Assembly: GCF_003672135.1 (NCBI RefSeq)
Contig: NC_039511.1
Span: 11,248,464 to 11,312,463 of the forward strand
Length of the DNA: 64,000 nt
Origin: Ooceraea biroi
Lineage: Eukaryota; Arthropoda; Insecta; Hymenoptera; Formicidae
Direction: 5' to 3'
Shown: positions 1-13,286 of the stretch, one piece after another
Layout of the letters: each line of letters begins with the position of its first letter
Numbering within the stretch: position 1 is the first letter of the stretch
Translations under genes and position numbers: made by a program
The notes under the pieces: generated by a model
The model's input: the letters and a program-made list of their open reading frames with translations, nothing else
What the model was told of the DNA's origin: nothing
Databases searched by the model: none

Positions 1-2824
1 GCTCACGTCAATGCATACATCGTCCGCTTAATCGTGTTACCTAAATTATGCGATGACGAATTCGTCTGGTCTCGCGATGCCATTTCACTGTCTCGCGTCT
101 TGAATGTGTCGCGATTTGTTTGATAGTTGGTTGTTGCAGCCAAGGCACACACCTGCTGGTTGCTCTCATCTGCCCGCACGTTACCTTAATAAATTTTGTC
201 GCTTACCCGCAGGCTTTGTAAAATGACCGTAATCTCGCAGGCTTGTGAACTCGGCCTTCTAACGCGTTCTTCGAAAAAGTATCATTATGGTGTCTCCCTA
301 TAATATGCTATCTGAAAATACATATAATAGAGAATCGTATATCATGACACATTTCGTATTAGGTAGTATCTTTATAGCTCCGCAATTTATATTTATATCA
401 AAATTTGTATGATTAACGTGCAGTATATATGTACAAGCGATACCCTACAATTTGCAATCTAGATATTAATGAAAAGTCAATTGAAAGCCGCGCTTCGCCT
501 TTAACAATCTTTAAATTTAATATCAGAAGATAATCTAATATTTTTTATATTTCTTTGACAAATAAAGTTACAATTTACTTCATCCTGAAATATTTGATGG
601 CTTGTCCGCGCCGAATCTCGCCGCGGAACGAGGACAAATCATCGCAATCGCCTCGCTCGTATCGACATTATCATCGCGCGCTTTCGATGCAACTGGAAGG
701 GAGATGCACATATGCGCTGGAAAATGCGAAAAGGACGACGCACAGGCGGTGTATGTATGTGCATACACAGCGTGTGTGCACGCGCGCCGTGTGTTGTTTA
801 TAATCTCTAAATATTTGATGGGCGGACCGCGCGCGTCTCGCGCGCGTGATAGCGACGGCGAATGGTGGCCGCATCTGCGCCGGTGTCGGCTTCAATTATT
901 AAAGCACCGCCATATGTCCTCTCCCGGGTATCTAATCCGTCCTGCCCAAACCCCCTCGCCAACGCCGCACGTTGACCCTCTTTTTCGCGATTCTCGCGGA
1001 CACTCGCCTGAGTGCACTAATCGAACAAGTGCCGGCACTTCTGGGACACTCGCTAATCTCCCTAAAGTATTTTATTACAAGATTAAGCGTTGTTTGAATA
1101 TCTTGATTTTAATTTTTAATACTTTGATCCGGAACGTTGTATTTTATATTTAATATTTTTCATTTTTCTATTTTTATCACAATGTTTATATTTCGCATTG
1201 TGCCTCTTGATCATATCGTACATGTACTCTTATATCTGATGTCTTGTGCAGATACGAGATTTATTTATTGACAACAAATGTCAGTTTAGCTTCTCATTAT
1301 GTCTTGTAACACGTAAGATGGACTAATATTGACAAATTATCAGTCGCCTTTTATCAAATACATATAAAGAGTGATTATACAATCAAAATAATTTAATTAT
1401 ATCTCTGTATCAGATGTATCAGACAAATTTAACAATAAGTTTGGCACTTGGTGTCCTGAGCAATCCCAATTATTCTCGGTGTACTCTTTATTTTTCACTT
1501 CATCAGAGAAATGTCCCTTATTGCAATTATTATTCTCGACCCGAGGTGATTGGGGGAAAATCACGCAGCGTGTCGGGATCTCTTTATTATGCTCATCCGA
1601 TCGAGGGTGTAACGCGATTGGCGCGATGCACATATGTGCGTACGTGCGCGCCGCTTGGAAATTCATGGTGTGTACACGAAATTTCGTAAATCAGCCCGAC
1701 GAGGAGCGCGTCCGACAGCTCGCGTGACAGTGGATACGCTTCGGTTGGCCAGGTCCCGACTGTATCGCTGTATAGCGTGTAATTATGATCGGATTTGATG
1801 GATAGATGAACGGACCGACGGTCGGATCGGATGGTGCTCACGTACCGGGTTGCGTACGCGGTCGTCGTTTAATTCGGGTAACGCGATACCCGTGCGCGCG
1901 ATAGGATCGCACGATTGCGACGACGAGATGGGAATCGCGCGACGCGAGACCACGCCACCGTCACGTTTGTTATCTGCGATTCAGATATCGGTTGTGAACC
2001 TGGCGCACCGATATTACCTCGCACAACCGGCGGCTTCCGGTATTGTTCGCTGCACCTCTTGCGACGAGCCTGCGATGGCAAACAAAATAGCTTCGAATTA
2101 CTTCGAGCTAGTTACGAGCCGATTTGTCACCGATGGACTTCCTGATGTTTATGAACGTGTACATTATACGTCATATATCCTTCGAACAATTCTATACAAT
2201 CTGCTGATACTTATCAATTTCCGTAATAATAGTTACAAGTTTTGGAGCTCTCGAAATTATCACAAATATACCTAATCCATTTCTTCTTTTATATCTTCTT
2301 AAAATTAGTATTCTACTTCGATAGACGTCGTTTCCTTCTTCGAATCAGCCGCTCATTTGTAAGATTAACAGGGTCGATGTCTTCCTGTACTTCAGTCCGG
2401 CGTCGAAATGAGAAGCCATTATTATCGACTCGACCCGCAGAAAGGCGTGCAACAGAAATGTGCAACCGGGCGAACCCCCATATCCTTTCCGCTCTGGTTT
2501 TCCCTTCCCCCTTCCTCCCCCGTCTCCTTCGCCCTTGATAGCTCACGATGCCGCCATTAGCTCGCCGCATGTCGCGGGAGACACGTGCTGTTTCAATTAC
2601 AGCGCCGTAAGGGCGGGATTTGTCGAGAGAGAAACAGGGTAAAAGGGAGGATGAGGGAGGTTTCAACCCCCTTTTTCAGTCGGGTACAATGACACGTGGT
2701 GACCTCGCCTCGTTGGAATAACCCAAGAAGGGGCTAACTCGTACTTGTTTGCGCTGCTTGAGAGGCTGACGAATCAGCGCACGGCTCGATTTATTTTCAT
2801 ACCACGATAATTCTCGGAGGGACG

Positions 2825-2973
2825 TGACGTCAACACGTGCAGCCGGTATAGATCCCTTTGATTCTTAAAAATCAAAACCTCCGTATAAAGCATAAAGCTC
2901 GTTAGTCCGTTTGATGGGCCTTCAGGGGTCCTGCAGGGGAGACGTCACGATAATTCACATGGATGTGACGTCA
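2825..2973. promoter_or_regulatory. Cluster of CRE-like sites
   Basis: Two full TGACGTCA palindromes (2825-2832 and 2966-2973) and one near-match (GACGTCA at 2941-2947) fall within 150 bases. An E-box CACGTG lies at 2834-2839. In animals TGACGTCA binds CREB/ATF bZIP factors. No adjacent promoter or gene is recognised. Confidence 0.3.
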
Positions 2974-5564
2974 TTGTGCATTCAATCTCTACGTTCTCAA
3001 TCCCCAAATTCGTAATTAAACATAACGAGATAGCGTAAGCCTGTTAGGACTAGTCACCTGCTAATCGCCGGCGTTTATTGATCGTTCTGCAATTTGAAAA
3101 TTTGGAAGAGCGCAGAAAGAGTTTCTCGATCGAATTTACCGGGTGGCGATTAATTGGAAAGAAATCACATCCGTATGCACCGCGCGCGGTCGATGGTGCA
3201 TCGCGTTCGCGAGAGACATCAAATTTACCTCTCTGGGGCTAGCAAGCAGCGCCGGTTGTTTGCAATCACGTACAAACGTCGGGGCGCCCATTGACGATGG
3301 TCGTCATTGTCAACGCGCGGCGCGATGACATTCTCCCCTTTGTTTACGCTATCCGTCGCACGAACGACAAATCACCGTGAATACTAACGCGATCGCGCGT
3401 CTCGCTTCGCCTGGATTCGCGCCGACATGCACGCGGTGTCCGAAAAGTGCTGCGGATTCTGCAAACGTTAGATATTGGACGGTAAAAAGCACGAGCGCGC
3501 TGCTCGTTTCAATGCGAATTAATCGAGAGGGGCTTGCAAAATCTCCGTGTTGGTGAATGGCACTGAATCCCAGGCTTACAATTCATTCACGGAATGTTAT
3601 TTGTTCAATTCCAACTGGATCAAACCTCGTAAATGCACCAAAGGCTAATTTATTAAGCTAATGTAATGACAAAATGAAAAGAATCGTAATCAAATTATTT
3701 CGTATATGCGAAATTTTGTTGGTTGATTTTAAATAGAAAGTGAGGCTTATTTTTATATTTCACATGAAGGATCATGAAGTGGAAAAGTATGATGAATTTC
3801 CACCAAAGTAAAGTTGACACCTTGTATACGCGTAGTGCGTGCCTCTCGCGAATCGAAGCTACCGTATGTCGAATACAAATGCATGCACGTACATTTTTCC
3901 TGCGCAGCTTGTAATAAATTCCAGAGCATAAAGAGCCAGGTCGCTTTTCGACTTTTCTTGCTTGCGGACATGTGTTCGACATGTCCGAGAATAATGTAAT
4001 GCATAAAAACTATACGGACTTGTAGTACAGTTGGACCATAAAATTCGAGAAATATGAATGAGGATGAGGTCGCCATGTGCAATGTAGCAATGCTAAAGTT
4101 GTGCAATAATATACCATATGTACAGACTAGGTAGTACGAATTTCACTTACCTCAAAAAAATATCTTAATATATATTCGTATGTATGAAAAAAATAATTCC
4201 TTTAAGCTGATTATTAATTTTACTAATTATTTATTATTATTATTAGTTTTGATAAGCACATGTTTTATTGTGAACTTGACAATCATTATTTTATCCGAAT
4301 TAATATATCGTACAAGATCGACATTCTTACACACTTGCAAATCTTGAGTGCACACCCACACGAAAATTGCTCTCCTTACTAGAGCTGAAATGAGAAATTT
4401 CTGACATGTATTTTCTGTTATTTGCCTGTAATTTACGTACCGCCCAAGTCGTCCGCTCGTGCGAACCAGCGAGACGTTCTGCTTTCTGGTTTTCCAGCGA
4501 GGCTGGAACACGTGTCGCCCCGAGCGTTCAACACATGGCAATTATGGACTCTTGTGAATCCGGGTTTTCCTCGCGATTAGGTCAGGATTAGGATTCACGT
4601 CGTCGTTGCCGTCCTCGTTTCACTGACAATTGCCTTCGCCACGCCCAAAACAGACGGGGTCCTTGCGAAGAAAAAAATGGTTGACCAGAGTTTCCTCGAT
4701 TCCATAGGCAGGAAATCGCCAATCGATCCGTCCATTCCGCTGTCAGATGTAGCTGCGTCTGGAAGGCACAGCGTCATCACGTTGTTGGTCGCCACGTGTT
4801 GGTCACCACGTGTCCGAGACATTGTGGTAAAGGATAACTTTTACCGCATCCGTTTGGTTATTTCTGATTTATTATAAGTGAACGCTTCCAGAGTACACAG
4901 AGCAATTCGCAGTCATAGAACACGAGTAAACGAGTAAATCAGCACACGTGTTGAAAGACTGGAAAGTTAGACTGCAATTGTGAATCGTTACACGTAACAC
5001 ACACGTATGCATAGAACTTTCTAAATTTTACACATAATTAAGTTTCTTGCGTCTAAAATAATTAATATAAAACTTCCCACACAATTGTGTATCTTTTGTG
5101 TATTTCATTAACATCAAATATTCGTTCAAGCTGAGAACTGAATCATTCTGCGTGTTCCGCTTTGATCGTGTTGATTGCATGGAATTTTGTATAAGATTCG
5201 AAATGCTGTTTCACTCGAAAGGTAATAAAAATAGAAACAAACAAAATCTCGAACGCCAATTACGCGTAATTAATCGGTCGGGATGCTGGGAACGCGGTTG
5301 CAATGCGGCGTGCGGTAGGGTTAATCAAGTGCCGGCAAATTAAAGCAGTAAGCTTCGGCCGATCCAGTCGTTCCGGTCGATGGCTTCTTCCATTCGAAGG
5401 CAGGTGGTGCAATTTGACTCGGAACCACCGAGTTCGTTGCTTGCTCGCGAAAGTGACGCGAATAAGAGAGCAGAGTGTACGCGAGCGTGCACACACATGT
5501 GTATGTGTATGCGTGTCATCGAGGCGTCCGAATTATCCGTCGAGGATCGCGTGGCTCGTCCCAT

Positions 5565-5594
5565 CTGTCGCTCTGTCGCTCTGTCGCTCTGTCG
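5565..5594. repeat. 8-bp tandem repeat (ctgtcgct), 3.75 copies
   Basis: Perfect tandem copies of ctgtcgct in a GC-rich patch with no recognised gene. Confidence 0.9.
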
Positions 5595-8500
5595 AACGTG
5601 TCGGAGATGTCAGGTGTGTCGTTCCGTTTCCGATCAAAGACCAACGACGAGTGAGACCGATGGCGATCGAGGGAATATTAATCGCTCCAACCAAATTTCA
5701 CATTTTCACCCGGCGGAACTTTCTCGCGCGATCAATTGTACGCGAATATACTTTTCTTTTAACTTTGCGATATTGAGAAATTGCATCCTTGTCACTAACT
5801 TTAATTATGTGGGTTACGTGGATTATGTGTTAGTTTACTTTAATAGGAATGCAATTCGTGCAATACGATTAATCATTCTGATATATGACAACATAATGAT
5901 TATAGTTTAAATATAATAAATCATTTGAATTTAATTTAATCAATATCATTTTAATACGTATTAATAATATATTACTCATCACTGTGTCTACTATTAAAGA
6001 ACTTAAATCCACACGCCAGTAAACAAGTGACCTCGTCGCACTTTCTAATAAGAAAACTATCACGCGATAAACTCGAAGCGCGTCGATGCGGGCATTAGTA
6101 CTTATTAGGCGTTGCGCTGCTCTGGACGCAAATTTCCACGGAACATTGCGACTTCGGACCATGGCTGCGGACCACGGAGAGGGCGAGACATGGTACACGA
6201 ATCGTATTTTCCCGTCTAATTAGCGCCGCCTGCCACCACCATTCGCTGCGGTCGCAGGTGCTCGGGCTTTTATTTGCCTGCCAGAAAGTAGCAACAGCTG
6301 AAACCGCGCACCCCGCTTTGCCTGTATGTGGTCTGGCGTATGTGTACGGGTGTGTACACACTCCATATACACCCTATCCCGCCATCGTAGTTCTAATGCC
6401 GCTTGTAAATTGTGTGTCGACGCGATTGCTGGAAACCGCGCTCGCCGGACCGCATTCACCACCGTGGCCGGCAGTCCTTCTTCCTCCATCCCCTTTCCAG
6501 GATTTTCGAAATCGTGGTCGACCGACGCACCTGTGCGATCACCCTCTTCTATTCTCTTTCACGCGCGGCTCTGAATAGCAGCGGACAAAATTAAGCGCAT
6601 GGGCGACGCATATGAACGTGCTGCGAACGATGGGATGGTGGCAACGTTCTTTATCCACTTTTAGCTGATTTCCACCTTTGGCTTTGGTTTTATGATTCTA
6701 CATCGTGTACAAACGCATTTTTCAAATTAAAAAATATCGAAACAATATTTTTGTGAAATGGAACAGAAACGTATGATACAGATGAACGATGCAGATACTA
6801 ACTTTAAAATTTTGAGTTCTAGTCCTCATATTTTATGATATCAAGAATCCTTGTTATGCCTAAAGAGTTACATTTTATGCGATTATTTTTATCAATTAAT
6901 AACTTAAAAAGTTTCCCTCTTATTTCTCCTGGAGTGGCATATTTCTTGCATCTAGAGCTTCAATGAAGCAATTATATGTCCTAATTAAGATTTCTCCACT
7001 CTGTTCCCTGTGGAATCTCGAACGCCCTTCGCATGGGTTCCGGTGCGCGGATATCTCTTTCTCGGCTCCCGCGGCGAGAGTGCATTCCGGTAGCGCGAGC
7101 GTTTCCGTTTTGCCCTATCGGGATCCAAAGACGCGCAACACGCATCTCGGGCGTGCGAGATCGGTTTAGCCGGCGGCGCGGGGGCTCTCTGGCATTAAAA
7201 GTTTATAGTAGTAATTTGTATCCCTCCGGACTCTCTGACTCCCTTCGTCGGAGAAGGGATCGCCGAAGTCTCTCACGCTGGCTGCAGTTACGTGATAATG
7301 GACTCGTGGAATCTCCCTGCTGCTCTCTCACCGATCTCGCGCAGACGCGACTCGATCCATCGACCTTTTCCGGTGCGCGCTGTTTCCGCTGACGCGTACT
7401 ATGAACGGCACTAAATGCATCGGAAAAATACGAGATTATTCATGGAAACTGAAAAAATCGGAGAAAGAGAGAGAAAGATAAAAAAGAGAGTATCTCGCAA
7501 TTAGTCGATAATGTTAGACTTAAAAAGTTATTTTAAACGGGTTATATATACTAAGATAAAAGATGCATTTATTTGATCAACATCTTCTTAAATAACTGAT
7601 CACCAAGTTATGTATTTAAATGGGCTATTTTTTAAATTACGCCACGCTATTAATTTCAGCTATTCCATTTCAATTTCAATAAAATTCTAATTCGCGACAC
7701 TCGATCGCTAAAATATGCGACATCGGGAATTCAAGAGTCGCCCGATCGAATGGCTGGCGTGGAAAAATCGTCCTCGAATCCAGCGGAGCGCACAACCCCT
7801 GAAATTTTATGCAAATCCAACGATACATCCCGCAGCTTTAATGCCCGTAATCGTCGCGTATTTAATCAATATAAAAAGGAAGAATGAGATGGTGGCCCCG
7901 GCTGCCGTCGAAAATTCGGGGCCGTTCCAGTCAGCGGCCGTCGAGCCACACGAGTGCACACACGGTGGCAGTGGCATTTACACCTAACACACTCACGTCA
8001 AGGAGAACCGGATCGCCCGGCTTGAAGAGTGGTCCTTTTCGTGCAGTGTCAAGGTGCTGCCCGCGAGACTATCTCGAGATTAAAGTCCAGGATCACGAGA
8101 GCGGAATTCTGGTATCCCGTAGTAGTTATGCCGATTAATCCTTCAAGACAATTTTTTTCTGGTTATTCCAAATTTATGCAAAGCATAAATTAATAATATA
8201 TCATCAAGTAATCGTTTTATGACGTATTTATGACAGAATATTAAAATTTGAAGAATTCGAAAGTTTAATTACACATGATGCACGAAGTTTTAATGAAGTT
8301 TTAGATTCAGCAAGATGGAAAGATTGTCAAAATTTTATATTTTTTTTATTGATTCGTAAAATAATATATCTAATAAAGTCACGTGTAAGCAGATTCATTA
8401 CTTGAATCGTGTTAAATATTACACGTTCTTTTCATAGCTGACAAGCTTCATCCGGGAATCAATTCGTACCTTACCGATCAGAAGTCGGTTCCGAGAGTCT

Positions 8501-9930
8501 GACTTCCCGAAAATTTTAATAGTCTCGGGGTTTCACCCGTGGGAAAAATACACACGATCGCCCACGTGTGTTGTAGAAGCGCGTTCTCTAACTAGCATTA
8601 TGTCGCGATGTGTTTGCCTACGTGAAGGTACACAGAGATGGATCAGAGTGACCCTTGAGTGGATATCCCTAACATCTCAGTGTCATACACTGATTGTGAG
8701 AAGTAGAAAATTCCGCTACTCCTCAGTCACAAGTCAGTACGGGAACATAATAAATTCCTGTAACAAATTATAACTGATTAATTATATTACTAATTATTCA
8801 TTCATCTCGGCTTCACACTCTCAGTATTGCATGTATCTATATTAGGTCTTACATTATTTTATATATTATTATAATAATTTCATACGCGACTTCTCTTTCA
8901 TGTGCGAGATGCCGACTTTTTCGGTAGATAATTGACGGCAAAAGAACGAGTTACGCATTTTCTCGTTTCTTACCGCCTGCACAAGGTGATATTATCTGTA
9001 CTTTACGGCTTTATTCACGCACGCTTGTAATGAGCCGGGAACTGGCTAAAGTATTTTATCGGCGCGCATATCCGAGAAGCATGGTTGCATTCGCGTACGC
9101 GAGGGTCCGATTTTTTTTCGATAATAATAAGTAACTGACAGTAAAGGACGTCTCATGCTCTCCTTTTCACCGGCTCCACGGGGTGACGGTGCAACCTTCT
9201 CCTTTCGTTCCGCCACCTACGCGTCTCGTTCCAGCTAACAAGGACGTGCGAAATTAATGCACGTGAAACAAGTATAAAAGAATCCGAAGGTATTTTTTCC
9301 TCTCCTCTGCGTAATTCCGTCCCTCTTTTTTTCCGTGAAGAAAATAATCCGCGCTTGTCAAGGGATTCGGGAGGTAATCTCGGTTACCGAATTGGAGCGC
9401 CGATAAAATGCCATCCCGGACGAGTATCCCTCGCAGAGGATTCCGTAGCATAGCGATCCACGGGGCACCAAGATTCCACATCCCGCCCTTCTCAGGCGGA
9501 GGCGACGAGAAAAAAGCAAGCAAAAGGTGGCGAGGTTGTCCGATGAGGGACAACCTGGCGCCTACACGGTGCTCGGCACACCTGTGCCTGCCCGTCTCTT
9601 TCTTTCCCTGCCTCTCCCCGTCCTCTCGTTCCTATTATTTCCCTTTTCCTCGTCCCCGCCCCAGGCGTGGCGGTCTACCACATCTTCTCTATGCCTTGTC
9701 TCTGCGCCGCGCTATATCCAGCCTCCTCTATACGGTGCCGAAGAACTACGCACGTGAACTTCGGTATTGTAAGACGAGACGGAAGGTTTCCACAACTATG
9801 GAGCTGGAAAGAAATTCCGACTCTAATTTAAAGGCGATTGAAAATAGGCAGCTTCTCGCAAGTAGGAAACATACTTTTATTGTTTTCTTGATTTCTAGCG
9901 AATCTTTATTGGCAGAATTTTCAAACAAGT

Positions 9931-10570
9931 TCAGGGTATATGATATTGAAGCTTAAAGGATATAGGAAGATATGATGCCTGATCAGAATTTTCACGATAA
10001 AATTTCTTCGAAATGTTTAAAGAGTTCTTGATGGTTGAGCGTGTCATTTTCCAGCACCCTGTATATGGGTGATCATCGTCTTCACTTCTACCGTTTTGAT
10101 AGACCTCGAAATGGATCCACCTTTTATTTCGTCGATCCACCTCATCGATTAGCCAGCAATGTACGGCGAAAAAGCTATCCATCTGCAGCAGACTTTAATC
10201 ACTTCTTTCGGCTTTAAGTTTTTTTTCCTCAAGTCTGAAGAGCATTTCTCTTTTTTGTCAAATATCTTGCCGCTAATATCTTTTATCACCGGAGAAATTC
10301 TCCGACGCACATACTGAAATCGTTCTATTCCGTATAACGGTTTCATCCAGGTATTTCCCACCTGGTTACAAGAGATTGCCAATCTAGCACTTCTACGTGA
10401 CGAGGTCCAGGTTGTGTCGGTTTTACGATTGCTTCTTCTCCTTCTTCTATGTTGGCTTTAGAATCAGATCCGTTGACAAAATATGAATTATCGTCGCCTA
10501 TTGCGAAAGAATCCGCGTCTTCTTCGTATTTCTCGATTATCGCTATTGTCAGAGCACAAAAATATCGCAA
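9931..10570 (-). pseudogene. Decayed low-CpG coding-like stretch, possible transposon relic
   Basis: Three overlapping minus-strand open frames in three different phases follow one another (10570-10343, 10382-10149, 10182-9931), as expected for a frameshifted relic of about 210 codons. The first contains an acidic stretch (EEDADSFAIGDDNSYFVNGS). CpG content is lower than around it. The stretch ends close to caccctgtata (10055-10065), which resembles terminal sequences often seen in insect mobile elements. I cannot name the family, and random frames remain possible. Confidence 0.22.
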
Positions 10571-13261
10571 CAGGATTTACTCGATTGTGTTCGTATCTTT
10601 GACGTATTTTTTAGAAGATTAAGTTTTTTTCTTTTGAGAAGGTATTTTTAAGAACATGAGACAAAGAGTAGGAAAATTGACCTAAAAATGAAAACGGAAA
10701 CACATTTCAGTTTTGTCTCTCTTTCTCTCTCTTTAAGTATTATATGGGACAATTTGGAACATTAAAATACAAATAAGCAGGCTAAATCTATTTATTAAAA
10801 TTGATAATATATGAGATTTTAACGTGATTACTATTTTTAATACTCTCTGTCTAGAATACCACACTTTACTCCATCGGGAACATTTTCTGAAATAACCAGG
10901 TAACTGTAATAGAGAGTTATTTGGAGGTGTTGTCGAAATAGCCGACTTATTAGGGAAAATATCGGGGTTGCATCCGTCTAAATCCGAGGGACGAAAAAAA
11001 AACTGTTTTCGGAGGTAGGCCACATCGCGTCGAAAAAGGTCGAGCAAGCGTCGGCGCATCAACAGGTGGGTATCGGGTGACGGAATGGGAGCCGAATCGA
11101 AGCACAAGGTGAGGCGTACGCACACACAAACACACACACGTTCCTACAGCGGTATCCGAAATGGCTTTTCTCCGAGCATAGCCGGAGCGATCGTATTTCA
11201 TTTCTCGTACATGCGCGGCACTACTTATTTCTCACGTTCTTAAGTCTGACTGTTCGGCTTCCTGACTTACGGACCTCGAAGAAGTGCGTCGCGAGTAGCA
11301 ATGCCTGGCTCGTATAATATCGAATACATTCTAAGCACTAACACCCATCGGTATTTTAAAAGGATATCAATCATCGTGCGATAATCAGCCAAAAATGTAT
11401 TTATTTGTAAATTAATTTAGCTTCGTTATAAAGTGTCGGATAGATTAAGTGCTGCAATTCGTTACTGAAATTGATTTTATAACGGGAATAAATTTTCGTT
11501 TAGTTCGATAGCAAAGAGAAGATACGATGCCCATATAAATTAAGTATACACATTTATCGGTACCATCTAAGAAGATCACGCAAGAAGATGATTGATTTAA
11601 TTCTTCGTGCCGAGCACTTTTTTAATTGAACAAGCACATTCATCCTCGATAGCGTCACCGCGGCTGACAAATGTCTCACGGGCGAATTCGAGTCGATCGA
11701 ACAGTTCTTCTGGAGAAGTCCCGATCGCGAGAAGTATATCGTGCCGCGCGTCCCGTTCGGCCCCGTTCGACAGGATGATTATCCGACGAAGGAGAAAAAG
11801 CAGAGGAAGAGCAGGAGGAAGATGGACGTAGCCTACCTCGAGGAGCAGTCTACCGCGTATCGGCTACTTTGATACGCGTTTCCGCGAAGCCGTAAATCAA
11901 TGACGCCGCGATTACGCACTCACAGCCGCGTAATTTATCTTGAGGAAGGCCGTTATCAGAGGACGGGCGAGAAAAGGGGGAGAAACGGAGAAAGAGACTG
12001 GAGAAAACGTCTCTTCGGCGGCGGTGGGACCTCTTTCGACCCGGTTCATTCGATGCGAGTGTTACAGGTGCGCCGGAGCCTGGGACCGGACCACTCGTTA
12101 AACACGCCACGATGCACCTGCCGCGGCATCATTCATTGCCTTTATTTCCCTCTGCCTGCATCTCGCCCTCCGTCTCCCTCCGTCCTTCCCGTTGCTCTTC
12201 TTCCCTCATTGCCGTTCAACCGCCGCGGGTCCCCGATCTCGTTTCCTCTCTCGCGCCCCTTTCCCTCATCCCTCTTCTCAGCTTGTGAGGAACCCTCGAC
12301 GGCGACTTGCGCTCCAAAGCATACCGTCGACTTTCTCCGTCTTTCTATCTTCCCTCCTCCCGCTCCTTTGCTCTTTTATTGCCCGCTATAGATGCTCACC
12401 GATGCCTCCGCTCTCACCCTCGCGCGGGATTAGCCCTCGGCACACCCTCAGGATTGCTTATTATTTGTCGGCTGTTGTGTGCAGGGGAAGAAGTTTCTTC
12501 GGCGATGAGAGATTGGTGGTTAGTGCCTTGTACACGCGGTTATACAGGGATATTGAAACCGGTATACCTTTTAATAACGGTGACTTTAAATGATTCGAAA
12601 TCGATTTATCGGAGAGAGAGAGTTCGACGAAATTGTCGCAACGCGAGTGACTTTCCAATCTTGACGACCAAACGCTCTCCAATTATGTTTTCGAATCGAA
12701 GTCTCTTTCACGGTGATTGAGAAAGAATTCGAAATTGATTGACAAAGAAACCGAAATAAAGCGATTCACTACATCTATTGTGTTCAGCTCTTGCGTTTAA
12801 TTTTGTGACACTTTTCCCGCATGAAAGCTTGGTTTCGCTCGCTCGGCACCTGACCTCGCAAAATTAGTTTTCAACAGCACTCGTGCTATTGTGCACGTAT
12901 CCTTTTGTCGTGAGCACAACAGGTGCGGCAAAAGATTTTATAGCTGGTCGGTGCACGCGGGTCGTATCGATTTCTAAACCACCAATGACGTTCGATTGCA
13001 TGACGGTGTCCTTCGCGAGAATCGAACGATAAGGGGTTTGTAACTGTTTACTTTGTCCTACACTATGGGAAATAGTATCACGCTAAACAGAAGCAACTTA
13101 TTGTACAATCGCACACTTGTAAGCATGATAGATAGAAGCTTCCTTGAAAAAGAAATATGCAGAAAACGAGTCTCAAGTTTATATGAAAACAGGAGGATGT
13201 AAGGAATCTTAAGCTGATGAGAAATCTTACATCAGACAAAACACTTAATGCGCGCACTCGT

Positions 13262-13286
13262 ACGTGCGTGCGTGCGTGCGTGTGTG
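13262..13286. repeat. (CGTG)n microsatellite running into (TG)n
   Basis: Five or so perfect cgtg units are followed by tgtgtg. Confidence 0.9.

Larger units (their letters stand above)
1..9930. other. No recognised gene; CpG-rich patches and AT-rich DNA
   Basis: Open frames here overlap one another on both strands and show Arg/Ser/Cys-rich translations typical of GC-rich non-coding insect DNA. A 13-mer (aaatatttgatgg) with similar CpG-rich downstream sequence occurs at 588-600 and 809-821. The CRE-like cluster (2.83-2.97 kb) and the 8-bp repeat (5565) are listed separately. Confidence 0.6.
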
